This document shows, in pieces, positions 18,971 through 27,777 of a stretch of DNA of 64,000 nucleotides. The notes under the pieces are model-generated. The model saw only the letters and a list, made by a program, of their open reading frames with translations. It made no database searches and had not been told where the DNA came from. The translations under genes and the position numbers were made by a program. Each line of letters begins with the position of its first letter. Position 1 is the first letter of the stretch. Source of the stretch: Clostridia bacterium (GTDB lineage: Bacteria > Bacillota > Clostridia > Christensenellales > Pumilibacteraceae); assembly GCA_900767465.1 (NCBI GenBank), contig CAAGAW010000009.1, forward strand, positions 62,001 to 126,000. The letters run 5' to 3'.

Positions 18971-20467
18971 ATGAAAACGAAAAAGTTAGCGGCGCTTCTG
19001 CTCGCGGGACTTATGACTTTCGCAACGCTCACCGGTTGCGGCGGCAATTCAAACGTCGACGACGGTACGGGCAAAGAGTGGGAGTCGCTTAAACACAACG
19101 ACCTTGTTTCGATCGAATTCTGGGGCAGAGACGAGGGAACGGAAGAGGTAAATTACCGCAACTACATCAACACGTTCAACTCCGAGCATAGCAATATCGT
19201 CGTTTCCGTCAAGTGGGAAACGGACGCTCTGGCGTATAACAGCGCGCTCGACGGCAAAGGGAACAACCTTCCCGACGTGTTCATGCTTTCCAACGCAATG
19301 TTCACCTCTTACGCGGCAAGCGGCAAACTCGCAAATATCCGCTCGCACGTGGACGACGCGGTGCTTAACGATCTTTACGAAAACGCATACGAAGTTTATT
19401 ACTTCGATCACTCGACCAAAAAAGTCGGCAAAACGGACTCAGCCGCGCTTTACGGACTTCCCAAAGATCAGGGACCGTACGCGCTTTGCTACAACGAGGA
19501 TCTGCTCACGAAAGCGGCAAACGCGTATAACGCAACCGCCGCAGAGAAAGACAAGATCGATCTCGGCCGCGTCACCGATCCCAAAAACCCGATGACTTTC
19601 GGCGAGTTTATCGACCTAGGCAAAAAACTTAAAACCCAACTCAAAACCGGCACGGAAGCAGAATACGTATGTTCCGGTTACGATATGGAAAGCGCGGTTT
19701 ACTCGAATAACGCCAACTTCTTCACCGACGACAGCGGCAGAACGGCTGCTATCGACTCGGATAACTTCGTAGGCGCGATCCGGTTTATGCAGAATCTCTA
19801 CAAAGAGGGGATCCTGCCTTCCGCCGGCACGAGTTCGCAGAACGCCGAAAACCTCTTCAAGCAAGGAAGAGCGATATTCTTCTACGCCGGTCCGTGGAAG
19901 CAGAAAACCTACTGGAAAGAAATCGACGTCGATACCAACGCAAAACGCTTTGCGTGGAATATTCTTCCCGTGCTTTGCGGCGACGCGGAAGGCTCGGTTT
20001 CCACGGCTTATATGGGCGGTATGTGCTACGCGATTTCGCGCAACTGCAAGTACAAAGACGCCGCGCTCGAACTCGTCAGATACCTTTCCGCCGACAGCGG
20101 TTCGCAGCGTAACCAGTATCGCAGCGGACAGTGTATTCCCAACCTCAAAAGCCTTGCGGAAGAGTATTCGACCGACAGCAAAGGGCTTCTCGGCGACAAG
20201 AACCCCGCCAACCGCAGCGTATGGATCGATTGCGTAAACGGCACGAGCGCGACCGACAAAATCACAGCGAAATACCGCGCCGCGTCTTATACCTTTACCG
20301 ACACGTGGCAGACCAACCTCAACACGTATATGCGCACCGGCGAGTACGGCTCGTTCTGGGAAGCAAAGGGCGGTCAGTGGGTGGACGTAAAAGCCGCTCT
20401 TACGGCTTATAAACCGACCATGCAGGAAGCGCTCGACAACGACGCGAGAAGACTCGACAGAATGTAA
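18971..20467 (+). CDS. Sugar ABC transporter substrate-binding lipoprotein
   Basis: A 498-residue extracellular solute-binding protein (family 1). A clean lipoprotein signal ends in 'LTGC' (Cys23). The body has hallmarks of oligosaccharide binders: 'ISIEFWGRDEG'-like opening, 'ALYGLPKDQGPYALCYNED', 'FKQGRAIFFYAGPW' and 'YAISRNCKYKDAALELVRYL'. AGGAGG precedes the ATG. The two permeases follow at 15 and 9 bases. It would capture oligosaccharides released by GH43, GH2 and GH5 activity. The large size (close to 500 residues) fits an oligosaccharide rather than a monosaccharide ligand. Confidence 0.92.
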   Translation: MKTKKLAALLLAGLMTFATLTGCGGNSNVDDGTGKEWESLKHNDLVSIEFWGRDEGTEEVNYRNYINTFNSEHSNIVVSVKWETDALAYNSALDGKGNNLPDVFMLSNAMFTSYAASGKLANIRSHVDDAVLNDLYENAYEVYYFDHSTKKVGKTDSAALYGLPKDQGPYALCYNEDLLTKAANAYNATAAEKDKIDLGRVTDPKNPMTFGEFIDLGKKLKTQLKTGTEAEYVCSGYDMESAVYSNNANFFTDDSGRTAAIDSDNFVGAIRFMQNLYKEGILPSAGTSSQNAENLFKQGRAIFFYAGPWKQKTYWKEIDVDTNAKRFAWNILPVLCGDAEGSVSTAYMGGMCYAISRNCKYKDAALELVRYLSADSGSQRNQYRSGQCIPNLKSLAEEYSTDSKGLLGDKNPANRSVWIDCVNGTSATDKITAKYRAASYTFTDTWQTNLNTYMRTGEYGSFWEAKGGQWVDVKAALTAYKPTMQEALDNDARRLDRM

Positions 20468-20482
20468 TTACCGGAGGAAACG

Positions 20483-21472
20483 ATGACGGCTTACGAAGAA
20501 ATCGCAACCGTATCCGAACCGGCGCAGGCGGGCAGGATGACGTCTCTTGCCCCCGCGCCGAAAAAAGGAACGAGCAAACTGAAACAGAAAGAACATATTA
20601 CCGCGCTTGCGTTTATTTCGGTCAAGTACGTCGGACTTTTCATCTTCACGCTACTGCCGCTGTTATTAGCGTTATTGTACGGTTTTACCGACTATACCGG
20701 CGCGGACACGGGAAAGCCGTTCTTTTCGCAACTCGACAAATTATGGCTCGGATTCGGTAACTACAAGGCTTTGTTCGCAAGCCTTACTTACCGCAAACCG
20801 TTCCTTAACGCGATAAAGAACAATCTTATTTTTCTTATCAGCGTTCCGCTCGGAATCTTTTTCGGTCTTATCGTGGCGTTCCTTCTTTCGCAGGGACGTA
20901 AAGTATACGGCTCTAAAATCATTCGTATGCTAATCTACGTTCCCGTCGTCTCGTCGGCTGTCGCGATGGCGATAATCTGGCAGTACATATTCGATAACGA
21001 GTACGGTATCATCAATCAGGTTCTCGGGGTCAATATTCCGTGGATGACTAACTCAGGCTGGCTCAAAGTCGCCATCATCATAAAAACGGTATGGGGAAGC
21101 CTCGGCAGAACGATGATCCTTTGTATCGCCGGTCTTATGGCGGTGTCCAAGGACTATTACGAAGCCGCCGAAATCGACGGAGCAAACCGCTTTACGCAGT
21201 TTTTCAAAATTTCGATTCCGCTCATTTCGCCCACGCTGTTCTATCTTCTTTGCACCGGAGTTATCGGAAATTTACAGTCGTACGTAGATTCGGAAGTTTT
21301 CGCGAATAAGCATTCCGGCGGACAGACGATAGTGTATTTTATCTGGGAGTACGGAATCCGCAAAGGTTTGTACGGTCTTGCGTCCGCGGCGTCGTTCGTC
21401 CTTTCGATCAGCATTATGATCATTACGTTCGCGCAGTTCAAGATATCCGAAAAATGGGTTTACAGCGAGTAG
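20483..21472 (+). CDS. Sugar ABC transporter permease (MalF type)
   Basis: A 329-residue membrane protein with six predicted membrane segments after a ~45-residue cytoplasmic N-terminus. The ABC-contacting EAA loop is 'EAAEIDGANRFTQFF' (from residue 227). It pairs with the next gene to form the channel for the binding protein just upstream. No ATPase gene is present in the cluster, so a shared MsmK-type ATPase encoded elsewhere is expected (known behaviour of this transporter class). GGAGG lies before the start ATG. Confidence 0.92.
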   Translation: MTAYEEIATVSEPAQAGRMTSLAPAPKKGTSKLKQKEHITALAFISVKYVGLFIFTLLPLLLALLYGFTDYTGADTGKPFFSQLDKLWLGFGNYKALFASLTYRKPFLNAIKNNLIFLISVPLGIFFGLIVAFLLSQGRKVYGSKIIRMLIYVPVVSSAVAMAIIWQYIFDNEYGIINQVLGVNIPWMTNSGWLKVAIIIKTVWGSLGRTMILCIAGLMAVSKDYYEAAEIDGANRFTQFFKISIPLISPTLFYLLCTGVIGNLQSYVDSEVFANKHSGGQTIVYFIWEYGIRKGLYGLASAASFVLSISIMIITFAQFKISEKWVYSE

Positions 21473-21481
21473 GAGGGGTCT

Positions 21482-22387
21482 ATGGAAAACGATAATTTCA
21501 CAAGTCTGCCCGCAACCCGGCTCGCTCCGCCCGCGAAAACCGTTCGCGAATCCGTAAAAGTAAAAGACGTAGTTTCGTACGTAATAATCTATCTGTTCCT
21601 CATACTCGTGTGCTTTACTTGCGTGTTTCCGTTCTTCTGGATGATAACGTCAAGTCTCAAATACGCGCACGAAGTCAACTCGTTCACGCTCAGGATTTTC
21701 CCCGAAAGTCCGCAGTGGAGCAATTACGCCGAAGTTTTCCGGCAAAGCAACAATCTCTTCCGCGGCGTTCTCAACACACTGATCGTCGAAGTCGCGACGA
21801 TTCCCGTTTGCGTGTTTATTTCGGGAATGTCGGCGTTCGCGTTCTCGAAAATGGAGCTTAAACACAAAGACGCGCACCTTATGATCCAACTCAGCGCGCT
21901 TATGATTCCTTACGCGTGCCTTATGCTCCCGCTTTATCGCGCGTATAACACACTTAACCTCGTCGATACGCTGTGGCCGCTTATTCTGCCATCGCTGTTC
22001 GGCGGCGTGTCCATGATGTTCTTCTTCGTCCAGTATCAGCGCGGGATTCCGTCGGCGATATTCGAGGCGGCAAAAGTGGACGGAGCGGGGTATATGCGAC
22101 AGTACTGCACGATAATGATACCTCTTATGGGACCCGCTATCGCCGCGCAAGTCATATTTATGTTCGTCGGAACGTGGAACGACTACCTCGCGCCGTCGAT
22201 CTACATCACTTCGGCAAACGTGCGCACCCTGCAGATAATGGTTCGTTCGCTTGCGTCCGACACCAGCCTTCCGAAACCCATCGCGTTTGCGGGAGCGGTC
22301 GTAGCGTGTCTGCCGCTTTACGTAATCTATATCGCGTTCCAGCGTTTCTTTATCGAAGGACTTGCCGTGGGAGGAGTTAAAGGCTGA
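21482..22387 (+). CDS. Sugar ABC transporter permease (MalG type)
   Basis: A 301-residue protein with six predicted membrane segments and the EAA loop 'EAAKVDGAGYMRQYC' (from residue 195). It starts 9 bases after the MalF-type gene with GAGGGG as ribosome site, and its TGA shares one base with the ATG of the GH2 gene (TGATG at 22385-22389), indicating translational coupling of transport and hydrolysis. Confidence 0.92.
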   Translation: MENDNFTSLPATRLAPPAKTVRESVKVKDVVSYVIIYLFLILVCFTCVFPFFWMITSSLKYAHEVNSFTLRIFPESPQWSNYAEVFRQSNNLFRGVLNTLIVEVATIPVCVFISGMSAFAFSKMELKHKDAHLMIQLSALMIPYACLMLPLYRAYNTLNLVDTLWPLILPSLFGGVSMMFFFVQYQRGIPSAIFEAAKVDGAGYMRQYCTIMIPLMGPAIAAQVIFMFVGTWNDYLAPSIYITSANVRTLQIMVRSLASDTSLPKPIAFAGAVVACLPLYVIYIAFQRFFIEGLAVGGVKG

Positions 22388-24174
22388 TGAAACACGCAAA
22401 ATGCTACAAAAAAGGGTATCCTCGACCGCGTTTTGTGCGCGACAACTTCACGTCGCTCGACGGAGAGTGGAATTTCGCGTTTGACGACGAAAACGCCGGC
22501 GAGCGCAAAAAATGGTACAAGACGGGCGTAAACGACCTTAAAATCAACGTTCCGTTCGCGTATCAATGCGCTTTAAGCGGAATAAACGTCGACGACCGCC
22601 ACGAAATCGTGTGGTATTCGCGCACGTTTACCGCCGTAAAAAAACGAAACAAACGGCTGCTTATCAACTTCGAGGGCGCGGATCACGAAGCCAAAGTCTG
22701 GCTTAACGGCGAACTTCTCGGCACCCACGCCGGCGGCTATACGCGCTTTACGTTCGACCTTACCGACTACCTCAAAAACGGCGAAAATCTGCTCGTCGTA
22801 AAATGCGTCGACCGCCGTTCGGCTCTTACCGTGCGCGGAAAGCAACGCTACGTCGAGAAAAACGTTTCCTGCTTTTACACCGATACCACCGGAATATGGA
22901 AACCCGTCTGGCTCGAAGAGGTCGGCGACGGTTACCTTTTCGGAGTAAGCGCGCTTTGCAACTACTCGGAATGCGAAGCGGTTGTCGAATATAAAATTCA
23001 ACGGTTCACCGACGGACTGTCGCTCGAAACGCGGCTGTATTTCGACGGCGAATTCGTCCGCACGACCGAAGTGACCTGCGACGACGACTACGGCAAAATC
23101 AAACTCGATCTGACGTTAAAAAACAAGGTTTTACCCATGAAGCCGTGGAGCGCGGGCAGATCCGGACAGTTTTTCGACGTCGAGTATATCTTAAAAAAGA
23201 ACGGCAAAGAAATCGATCGGGCGGGCAGTTACGTCGGACTCGTCGATTATCGCGTCCGCGGCAACGAAATTCAACTCAACTACCTGTCGTGTTTGTATAT
23301 GCGTATGGTTCTCGATCAGGGCTACTTCGAGGGCGGCGACCTTACCGCTCCGGACGAAGGAGCGTTGACGGCGGACGTTGAACTTATAAAGCAGGCGGGA
23401 TTCAACGGCGTACGGATTCACCAGAAAATAGAGGACGAGCGATTCTATTACTATTGCGATATGCTCGGGCTGTATTTCTGGCTCGAAATGCCGGCGTTTT
23501 ACGATTTCACCTCCGCCTCGGCTGAGGCCGCAACCCGCGAATGGTCGGAAATCGTAAATCAGTACAAGGGCTATCTTTCGCTTATGGCGTACGTTCCCGT
23601 CAACGAAAGCTGGGGCGTGCTGCAAACGTCCGAAAACGAAAAAATGCAAGCGTTCACGGCGGGGCTTTATTACCTCACCAAGTCGCTTGACCCGACACGC
23701 CTCGTTATTTCCAACGACGGCTGGGAACACACGATCAGCGACGTCGCGACGCTTCATAACTACGCCCAAACGGGCAAGGAAATCAAACTCGCTTATTCGG
23801 ATATGCAAGGTTTTATGAACGGGAAAATGCCGCTCGACCTTCATACGCGCTCGCCTTACGCGGACGGTTTTTCGTACGGCGGACAGCCGGTTATCATAAG
23901 CGAATACGGCGGAGTGGCGTACGCGGGCGACCAAAGCGGCTGGGGATACGGCGAATCGGCAGTCAGCGAAGACGGGTACGTAAACCGCGTCCGCGATCTT
24001 ACCGCCGCGATAGTCGGACTCAAAGATTGTCAGGGGTATTGCTATACTCAGTTTACCGACGTAATGCAGGAGCAGAACGGGCTTTTCAGGATCGACCGTT
24101 CGCCCAAAATTTCAATAGACAAAATGCGCAAAATCAACGGAATCACCCGCAGCGCGACGATAGAGGAGGTCTGA
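22387..24174 (+). CDS. Glycoside hydrolase family 2 (beta-galactosidase/glucuronidase type)
   Basis: A 595-residue cytoplasmic GH2 enzyme with no signal peptide. The N-terminal sugar-binding jelly roll ('SLDGEWNFAFDDENAG', 'INFEGADHEAKVWLNG') is followed by an Ig-like domain and a TIM barrel. The acid/base is Glu407 in 'VNESWG' and the nucleophile Glu506 in 'ISEYGG'. The length is that of beta-glucuronidase-like or short beta-galactosidase-like GH2 members. Its ATG overlaps the permease stop by one base. It probably cleaves imported oligosaccharides from the non-reducing end; galactose, glucuronate, mannose or arabinose as substrate cannot be separated by eye. Confidence 0.88.
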   Translation: MKHAKCYKKGYPRPRFVRDNFTSLDGEWNFAFDDENAGERKKWYKTGVNDLKINVPFAYQCALSGINVDDRHEIVWYSRTFTAVKKRNKRLLINFEGADHEAKVWLNGELLGTHAGGYTRFTFDLTDYLKNGENLLVVKCVDRRSALTVRGKQRYVEKNVSCFYTDTTGIWKPVWLEEVGDGYLFGVSALCNYSECEAVVEYKIQRFTDGLSLETRLYFDGEFVRTTEVTCDDDYGKIKLDLTLKNKVLPMKPWSAGRSGQFFDVEYILKKNGKEIDRAGSYVGLVDYRVRGNEIQLNYLSCLYMRMVLDQGYFEGGDLTAPDEGALTADVELIKQAGFNGVRIHQKIEDERFYYYCDMLGLYFWLEMPAFYDFTSASAEAATREWSEIVNQYKGYLSLMAYVPVNESWGVLQTSENEKMQAFTAGLYYLTKSLDPTRLVISNDGWEHTISDVATLHNYAQTGKEIKLAYSDMQGFMNGKMPLDLHTRSPYADGFSYGGQPVIISEYGGVAYAGDQSGWGYGESAVSEDGYVNRVRDLTAAIVGLKDCQGYCYTQFTDVMQEQNGLFRIDRSPKISIDKMRKINGITRSATIEEV

Positions 24175-24176
24175 CC

Positions 24177-25292
24177 ATGGCAGAAATCAAAGGCAAATGG
24201 AGTAAAGAACGCGCGTGGGAGTGGTATAACGCCCAGCCGTGGATAAGAGGGTTCAACGGTTATCCGTCCAACTGCGTAAATCGCGTCGCGATGTGGCAGC
24301 GGTATAATCACAAGGAAGTTTTCGATCAGATCGCGTACGAATTCGATATTGCCCGTCAGACGGGATTCAACGCCGTGCGCGCGATAATTCAGTTCGAGGT
24401 GTGGTATTACGAACACGACTCGTTTATGTCCAACCTCGAAGAATATCTTACGCTTGCGGACAGTTACGGAATCAAAGTAATGCTTACGCTCGGTAACGAC
24501 TGTACCGTCCCCAAAGACAGGTTCAGACAGGTCGTTTTCGGCGAGCAGAACGTCGACTGGGGGTATCACAGCGGCATAAAAGCGGGTCCGCACGCGGCAG
24601 GATACAACGAACCCGGGTATTGCCTTCTCGACGAGCCGGATATCGAGCCGTTCTACTACAAAATGGTGGACGAGATCGCCGCGAAGTACGCCCATGACGA
24701 GCGTATTCAGATCTGGGACGTGTGGAACGAGCCGGGCAACGGCAGACGTTACGACCTCAGCCGCAAAGCAATGGAAAAGTTCTTCGAAATTATCCGCTCG
24801 TACGATCCGATTCAGCCGCTTACGGCGGATTGCTGGAGTTACGAGGACGATTTTTCTCAGCCTCGCCGCGACATCGAAAAAGTCGCGCTCGAACTCAGCG
24901 ACGTAATCACTTTCCACTATTACGGATCATACGAAAATATGATACGTATTATCGAAAACCTGCGTGAAAAATACGGCCGCCCGCTTATCAACAACGAGTG
25001 GCTCAATCGTATCGCGGGCAACGACGTAGCCGAACTTTTTCCGCTGTTCTACCTCGAAAAAATCGGTTCGTACCACTGGGGACTGATTCAGGGCTACTCG
25101 CAGACTTACGAGCCGTGGGGGCATTATTTCGTCGATTACCTTAAAGAGGGATCGACTCTCGACCTTCGTCTTTGGCAGCACGATCTCTATCGTTTCAACG
25201 GCTTGCCATACGACGTAAAGGAAATTAAAATCATCGAAAAGTTCTGTGCACTCGCCGACGAGAGAGATCGTAAAAGCGGAGTTCTGAAATGA
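24177..25292 (+). CDS. Cellulase-like (GH5-type, clan A) glycoside hydrolase
   Basis: A 371-residue cytoplasmic TIM-barrel protein. 'VWNEPGNGRR' supplies the acid/base (Glu185) and 'INNEWLNR' the likely nucleophile (Glu274), the pattern of retaining clan-A glycosidases such as GH5. Other typical strands are 'TGFNAVRAIIQFEVW' and 'DVITFHYYGSY'. ATG 24177 has GAGGAGG 8 bases before it and sits two bases after the GH2 stop; an earlier in-frame start at 24027 would lie inside GH2 and lacks a site. Its stop overlaps the esterase start (ATGA at 25289). Substrate is inferred as a beta-mannan, glucan or xylan fragment. Confidence 0.82.
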   Translation: MAEIKGKWSKERAWEWYNAQPWIRGFNGYPSNCVNRVAMWQRYNHKEVFDQIAYEFDIARQTGFNAVRAIIQFEVWYYEHDSFMSNLEEYLTLADSYGIKVMLTLGNDCTVPKDRFRQVVFGEQNVDWGYHSGIKAGPHAAGYNEPGYCLLDEPDIEPFYYKMVDEIAAKYAHDERIQIWDVWNEPGNGRRYDLSRKAMEKFFEIIRSYDPIQPLTADCWSYEDDFSQPRRDIEKVALELSDVITFHYYGSYENMIRIIENLREKYGRPLINNEWLNRIAGNDVAELFPLFYLEKIGSYHWGLIQGYSQTYEPWGHYFVDYLKEGSTLDLRLWQHDLYRFNGLPYDVKEIKIIEKFCALADERDRKSGVLK

Positions 25293-26506
25293 AAAACCGA
25301 ATCAAAAAAATTTTTGCGGCGTTGTGTGCGCTCGTACTTGCTTTGACGGCGGGCGCGTGCTTTGCGGCGTGCGGCGAATCCGAACCGGAACAGCCGATAG
25401 ACAAAATCGCGCTCACTCAGAATGCGACGGACTACTCGAAATACGTTAATACGTACGGCAGAGTTTTCTACAACTCCGATCTCGGCGGCGTAACGTTCAT
25501 AAACAGCGCGTCGGGATTCGAAGTGCGTTTCCGCGGAACCGAGCTCCGCGCCGAAGTTCAGACGGTATCGGGAGGTGGATCGTACCCAAACGGTATGTTT
25601 TCGGTGTTTGTTGACGGCGAAACCGACTCGAACGCCAAGATTCTCAAAACCGAAAGATCTGTCGGCGGAGTCTCGGACGAAGTGACGATAGCGGAGGGTC
25701 TTACCGACGGCGAACACGTCGTAAAAGTGCTTAAACGCACACCGTCCAACCGCGATCGGCTTATCGTTTCGCAAATTTCCACCGACGGCGAAATTCTTCC
25801 CGCACCCGCAAAACCGAGCCTTAATATCGAGTTTTACGGTGATTCGATCACGTGCGGCGAAGGCGTGCTTCGAGCGTACAAAGACGAAAACGGCAATATC
25901 AAGGACAGCGCGCTGTACACTCAGGAAACGCAAAACGTGTTTCAGTCGTACGCGGGCGAGTGCGCAAAAGATCTCGGCGCGGCATTTCGCGTATTCGGGC
26001 GCGGAGGCATCGCGCTTAAATATACCGACTTCACCAAAGAACGGTATACCGTCGCAAACAACTACGGCAGCATGGCGGTAGATCTTGCCGCCGCCGAGTA
26101 TCCGTACGACTACAATTCGTACCGTCCCGACGCGGTTGTAATTTACCTCGGCACCAACGATTATTTCCGTTCGCAAAAAGGTACGGCCAAGGACGATAAC
26201 GGAGTCGCGTACTCAAAAGGCGGAATGAAGATCGCCGTCGTTAATTTTGTGCGCGACGTTATAGGGCGGTATTACGGCAAAAATATCCCGGTATTCGTTT
26301 GCTCTAATCTGATGGCTCCGGGCTCCGGACTCGACGTGATAATGGAAAACGCGGTAACCGAACTGAAATCCGATTTTCCGAACGCCGTCGCGGTCAAGTT
26401 CGACAAGGGCGTTACTACCGACAAAGGCGGGCACCCCGTCGTAGAGGACAGCGAAATTGCCGGAGCGAAACTCGCAGGCGAAATCCGCAGAGTTCTCGGA
26501 ATCTGA
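25289..26506 (+). CDS. CE2-like SGNH/GDSL acetyl esterase lipoprotein
   Basis: A 405-residue lipoprotein ('FAACGES' lipobox, Cys ~29). The two-domain layout fits carbohydrate esterase family 2: an N-terminal beta-sandwich (~45-165) followed by an SGNH domain with Ser186 in 'YGDSITCGEG', 'YLGTNDYF' (block III) and His382 in 'KGGHPVVED'. Such enzymes remove acetyl groups from xylan or mannan backbones. The catalytic Asp is often missing in CE2, consistent with the preceding 'GG' here. It is the last gene of the cluster, overlapping the GH5-like gene by four bases (ATGA), and is followed by a terminator. Its presence points to an acetylated hemicellulose as target. Confidence 0.85.
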   Translation: MKNRIKKIFAALCALVLALTAGACFAACGESEPEQPIDKIALTQNATDYSKYVNTYGRVFYNSDLGGVTFINSASGFEVRFRGTELRAEVQTVSGGGSYPNGMFSVFVDGETDSNAKILKTERSVGGVSDEVTIAEGLTDGEHVVKVLKRTPSNRDRLIVSQISTDGEILPAPAKPSLNIEFYGDSITCGEGVLRAYKDENGNIKDSALYTQETQNVFQSYAGECAKDLGAAFRVFGRGGIALKYTDFTKERYTVANNYGSMAVDLAAAEYPYDYNSYRPDAVVIYLGTNDYFRSQKGTAKDDNGVAYSKGGMKIAVVNFVRDVIGRYYGKNIPVFVCSNLMAPGSGLDVIMENAVTELKSDFPNAVAVKFDKGVTTDKGGHPVVEDSEIAGAKLAGEIRRVLGI

Positions 26507-26525
26507 TACGAACGATTCACTCAAA

Positions 26526-26556
26526 GCCGCTCTTGCCGAACGGGGAGCGGTTTTTT
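26526..26556 (+). terminator. Terminator ending the polysaccharide cluster
   Basis: CCGCTC and GAGCGG arms flank a 12-base loop and are followed by six T. Confidence 0.8.
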
Positions 26557-26577
26557 GTACGCTTTATTCGCTAATCC

Positions 26578-26606
26578 TTGCATTATTTCGCAAAATGTGT
26601 TAAAAT
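26578..26606 (+). promoter_or_regulatory. Promoter placing the start codon at the transcription start
   Basis: TTGCAT (26578-26583), a 17-bp spacer and TAAAAT (26601-26606). The ATG of the next gene begins at 26613, only 6 nt later, so the mRNA is predicted to be leaderless. Confidence 0.7.
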
Positions 26607-26612
26607 AAACGT

Positions 26613-27680
26613 ATGATAACTGTACTCGTTGAGGAAAATTATGCAAAGAACAGCCGCGTCGGTCTTATACTGGACGGCATTCTTTCGGTTACGCGTCGCA
26701 AGCGCGTTGCGGTCGAGGTTTACACGGACGAAAAGAAGATAAAAAGCAACCCGCGCGTAGTCGTTCTTATCTGTGCGTCGCTCAAATGGGCGACCGAAAC
26801 CATCGAAAAATTCAACGATCGCGGAATCCACCCGTTGTTGTTCGGATTCCAGTATATCGACACGGTGTTCAGGTACAGTTGCATAACGCTTACTTATACG
26901 CAGAACACATATCTTCTTACCAGGTATCTTCTCGATAAAGACAACGGCGAAACCGTTTTTCTCGGCGCGAACAAGGACTCGATGACCGACCGTCAGAAAT
27001 ACGTTGGAATGGAACTTGCGGTAAAAGAGGCGGGAACGACCTATCGCGAAGTGGAAAACAAGGGCGACGTCGTCGCGTGTATCGACGAGTTTATGAAGAA
27101 CTCCGACGGCGTGAAAAACGTCGTTTGCAGCAGCGACGCCGTAGCGATAATCCTCTGTACGCGCTATCCCGAAGTCCCGACGAAATTCAACGTCTGCAGT
27201 TGCAGCGCGATGAAGTTTTCCGAGCGTATGCAGGTAAAATATCCGACCGCTTGTATCAACTACTACAAAGCGGGCGTTCAGATTGCCGAACTCTATTTGT
27301 TTTTGGAAAGAAGCGACGAAATCAATTCTACGTTCATGACGCTCGAGATGGATCTTAACCTTAACGACGGCGGCGAAAACTCGCTTTCGTATGAGTCGAG
27401 AGGACTTACGAAAAGCAGTAAAACCGTCGATTTTTACGGCGATCCGAGCGTAAGAGAAGTGGAACTTCTCGAAAATATGCTCTTAAAATGCGACGAAATC
27501 GACGAGGCGATCCTCAAATGGATAATGGCGGACGTGCCGTACGAAAAGATCGCGGAAATCGAAAATCTCGCGGTAAATACGGTAAAGTACCGTATACACG
27601 CCATGCTCGTAAATTCGGGCATTCAGTCCAAGCGCAAACTCGTCGAACTTCTCGGTTTTTACGGGCTTCGGTTTGACTGA
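26613..27680 (+). CDS. Regulator: LacI-like sensor domain with C-terminal LuxR-type HTH
   Basis: A 355-residue protein. Residues ~1-270 resemble the periplasmic-binding/LacI sensor fold ('VGLILDGI', 'DNGETVFLGANKDSMTDRQ' and 'ACINYYKAGVQIAELYLFL' match its two-lobe layout) but without the N-terminal LacI DNA-binding helix. Residues ~294-350 form a GerE/LuxR-type helix-turn-helix ('YEKIAEIENLAVNTVKYRIH'). The domain order is thus reversed compared with LacI. It follows the polysaccharide cluster terminator and precedes the DUF5107 gene, so it may sense a sugar and control either. There is no ribosome site, and ATG lies 6 nt after the -10 box, so translation is probably leaderless. Confidence 0.8.
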   Translation: MITVLVEENYAKNSRVGLILDGILSVTRRKRVAVEVYTDEKKIKSNPRVVVLICASLKWATETIEKFNDRGIHPLLFGFQYIDTVFRYSCITLTYTQNTYLLTRYLLDKDNGETVFLGANKDSMTDRQKYVGMELAVKEAGTTYREVENKGDVVACIDEFMKNSDGVKNVVCSSDAVAIILCTRYPEVPTKFNVCSCSAMKFSERMQVKYPTACINYYKAGVQIAELYLFLERSDEINSTFMTLEMDLNLNDGGENSLSYESRGLTKSSKTVDFYGDPSVREVELLENMLLKCDEIDEAILKWIMADVPYEKIAEIENLAVNTVKYRIHAMLVNSGIQSKRKLVELLGFYGLRFD

Positions 27681-27720
27681 AAATACATATTTCGGCGGAT
27701 AAAATCGGCGAATTATTGTC

Positions 27721-27749
27721 TTGAAAATCCCTCTTTTTTCGTTTATAAT
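27721..27749 (+). promoter_or_regulatory. Promoter of the DUF5107 gene
   Basis: TTGAAA (27721-27726), a 17-bp spacer and TATAAT (27744-27749); AGAGAGG at 27763-27769 precedes ATG 27778. Confidence 0.8.
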
Positions 27750-27777
27750 AGAATCAACGATAAGAGAGGTTTTTATT

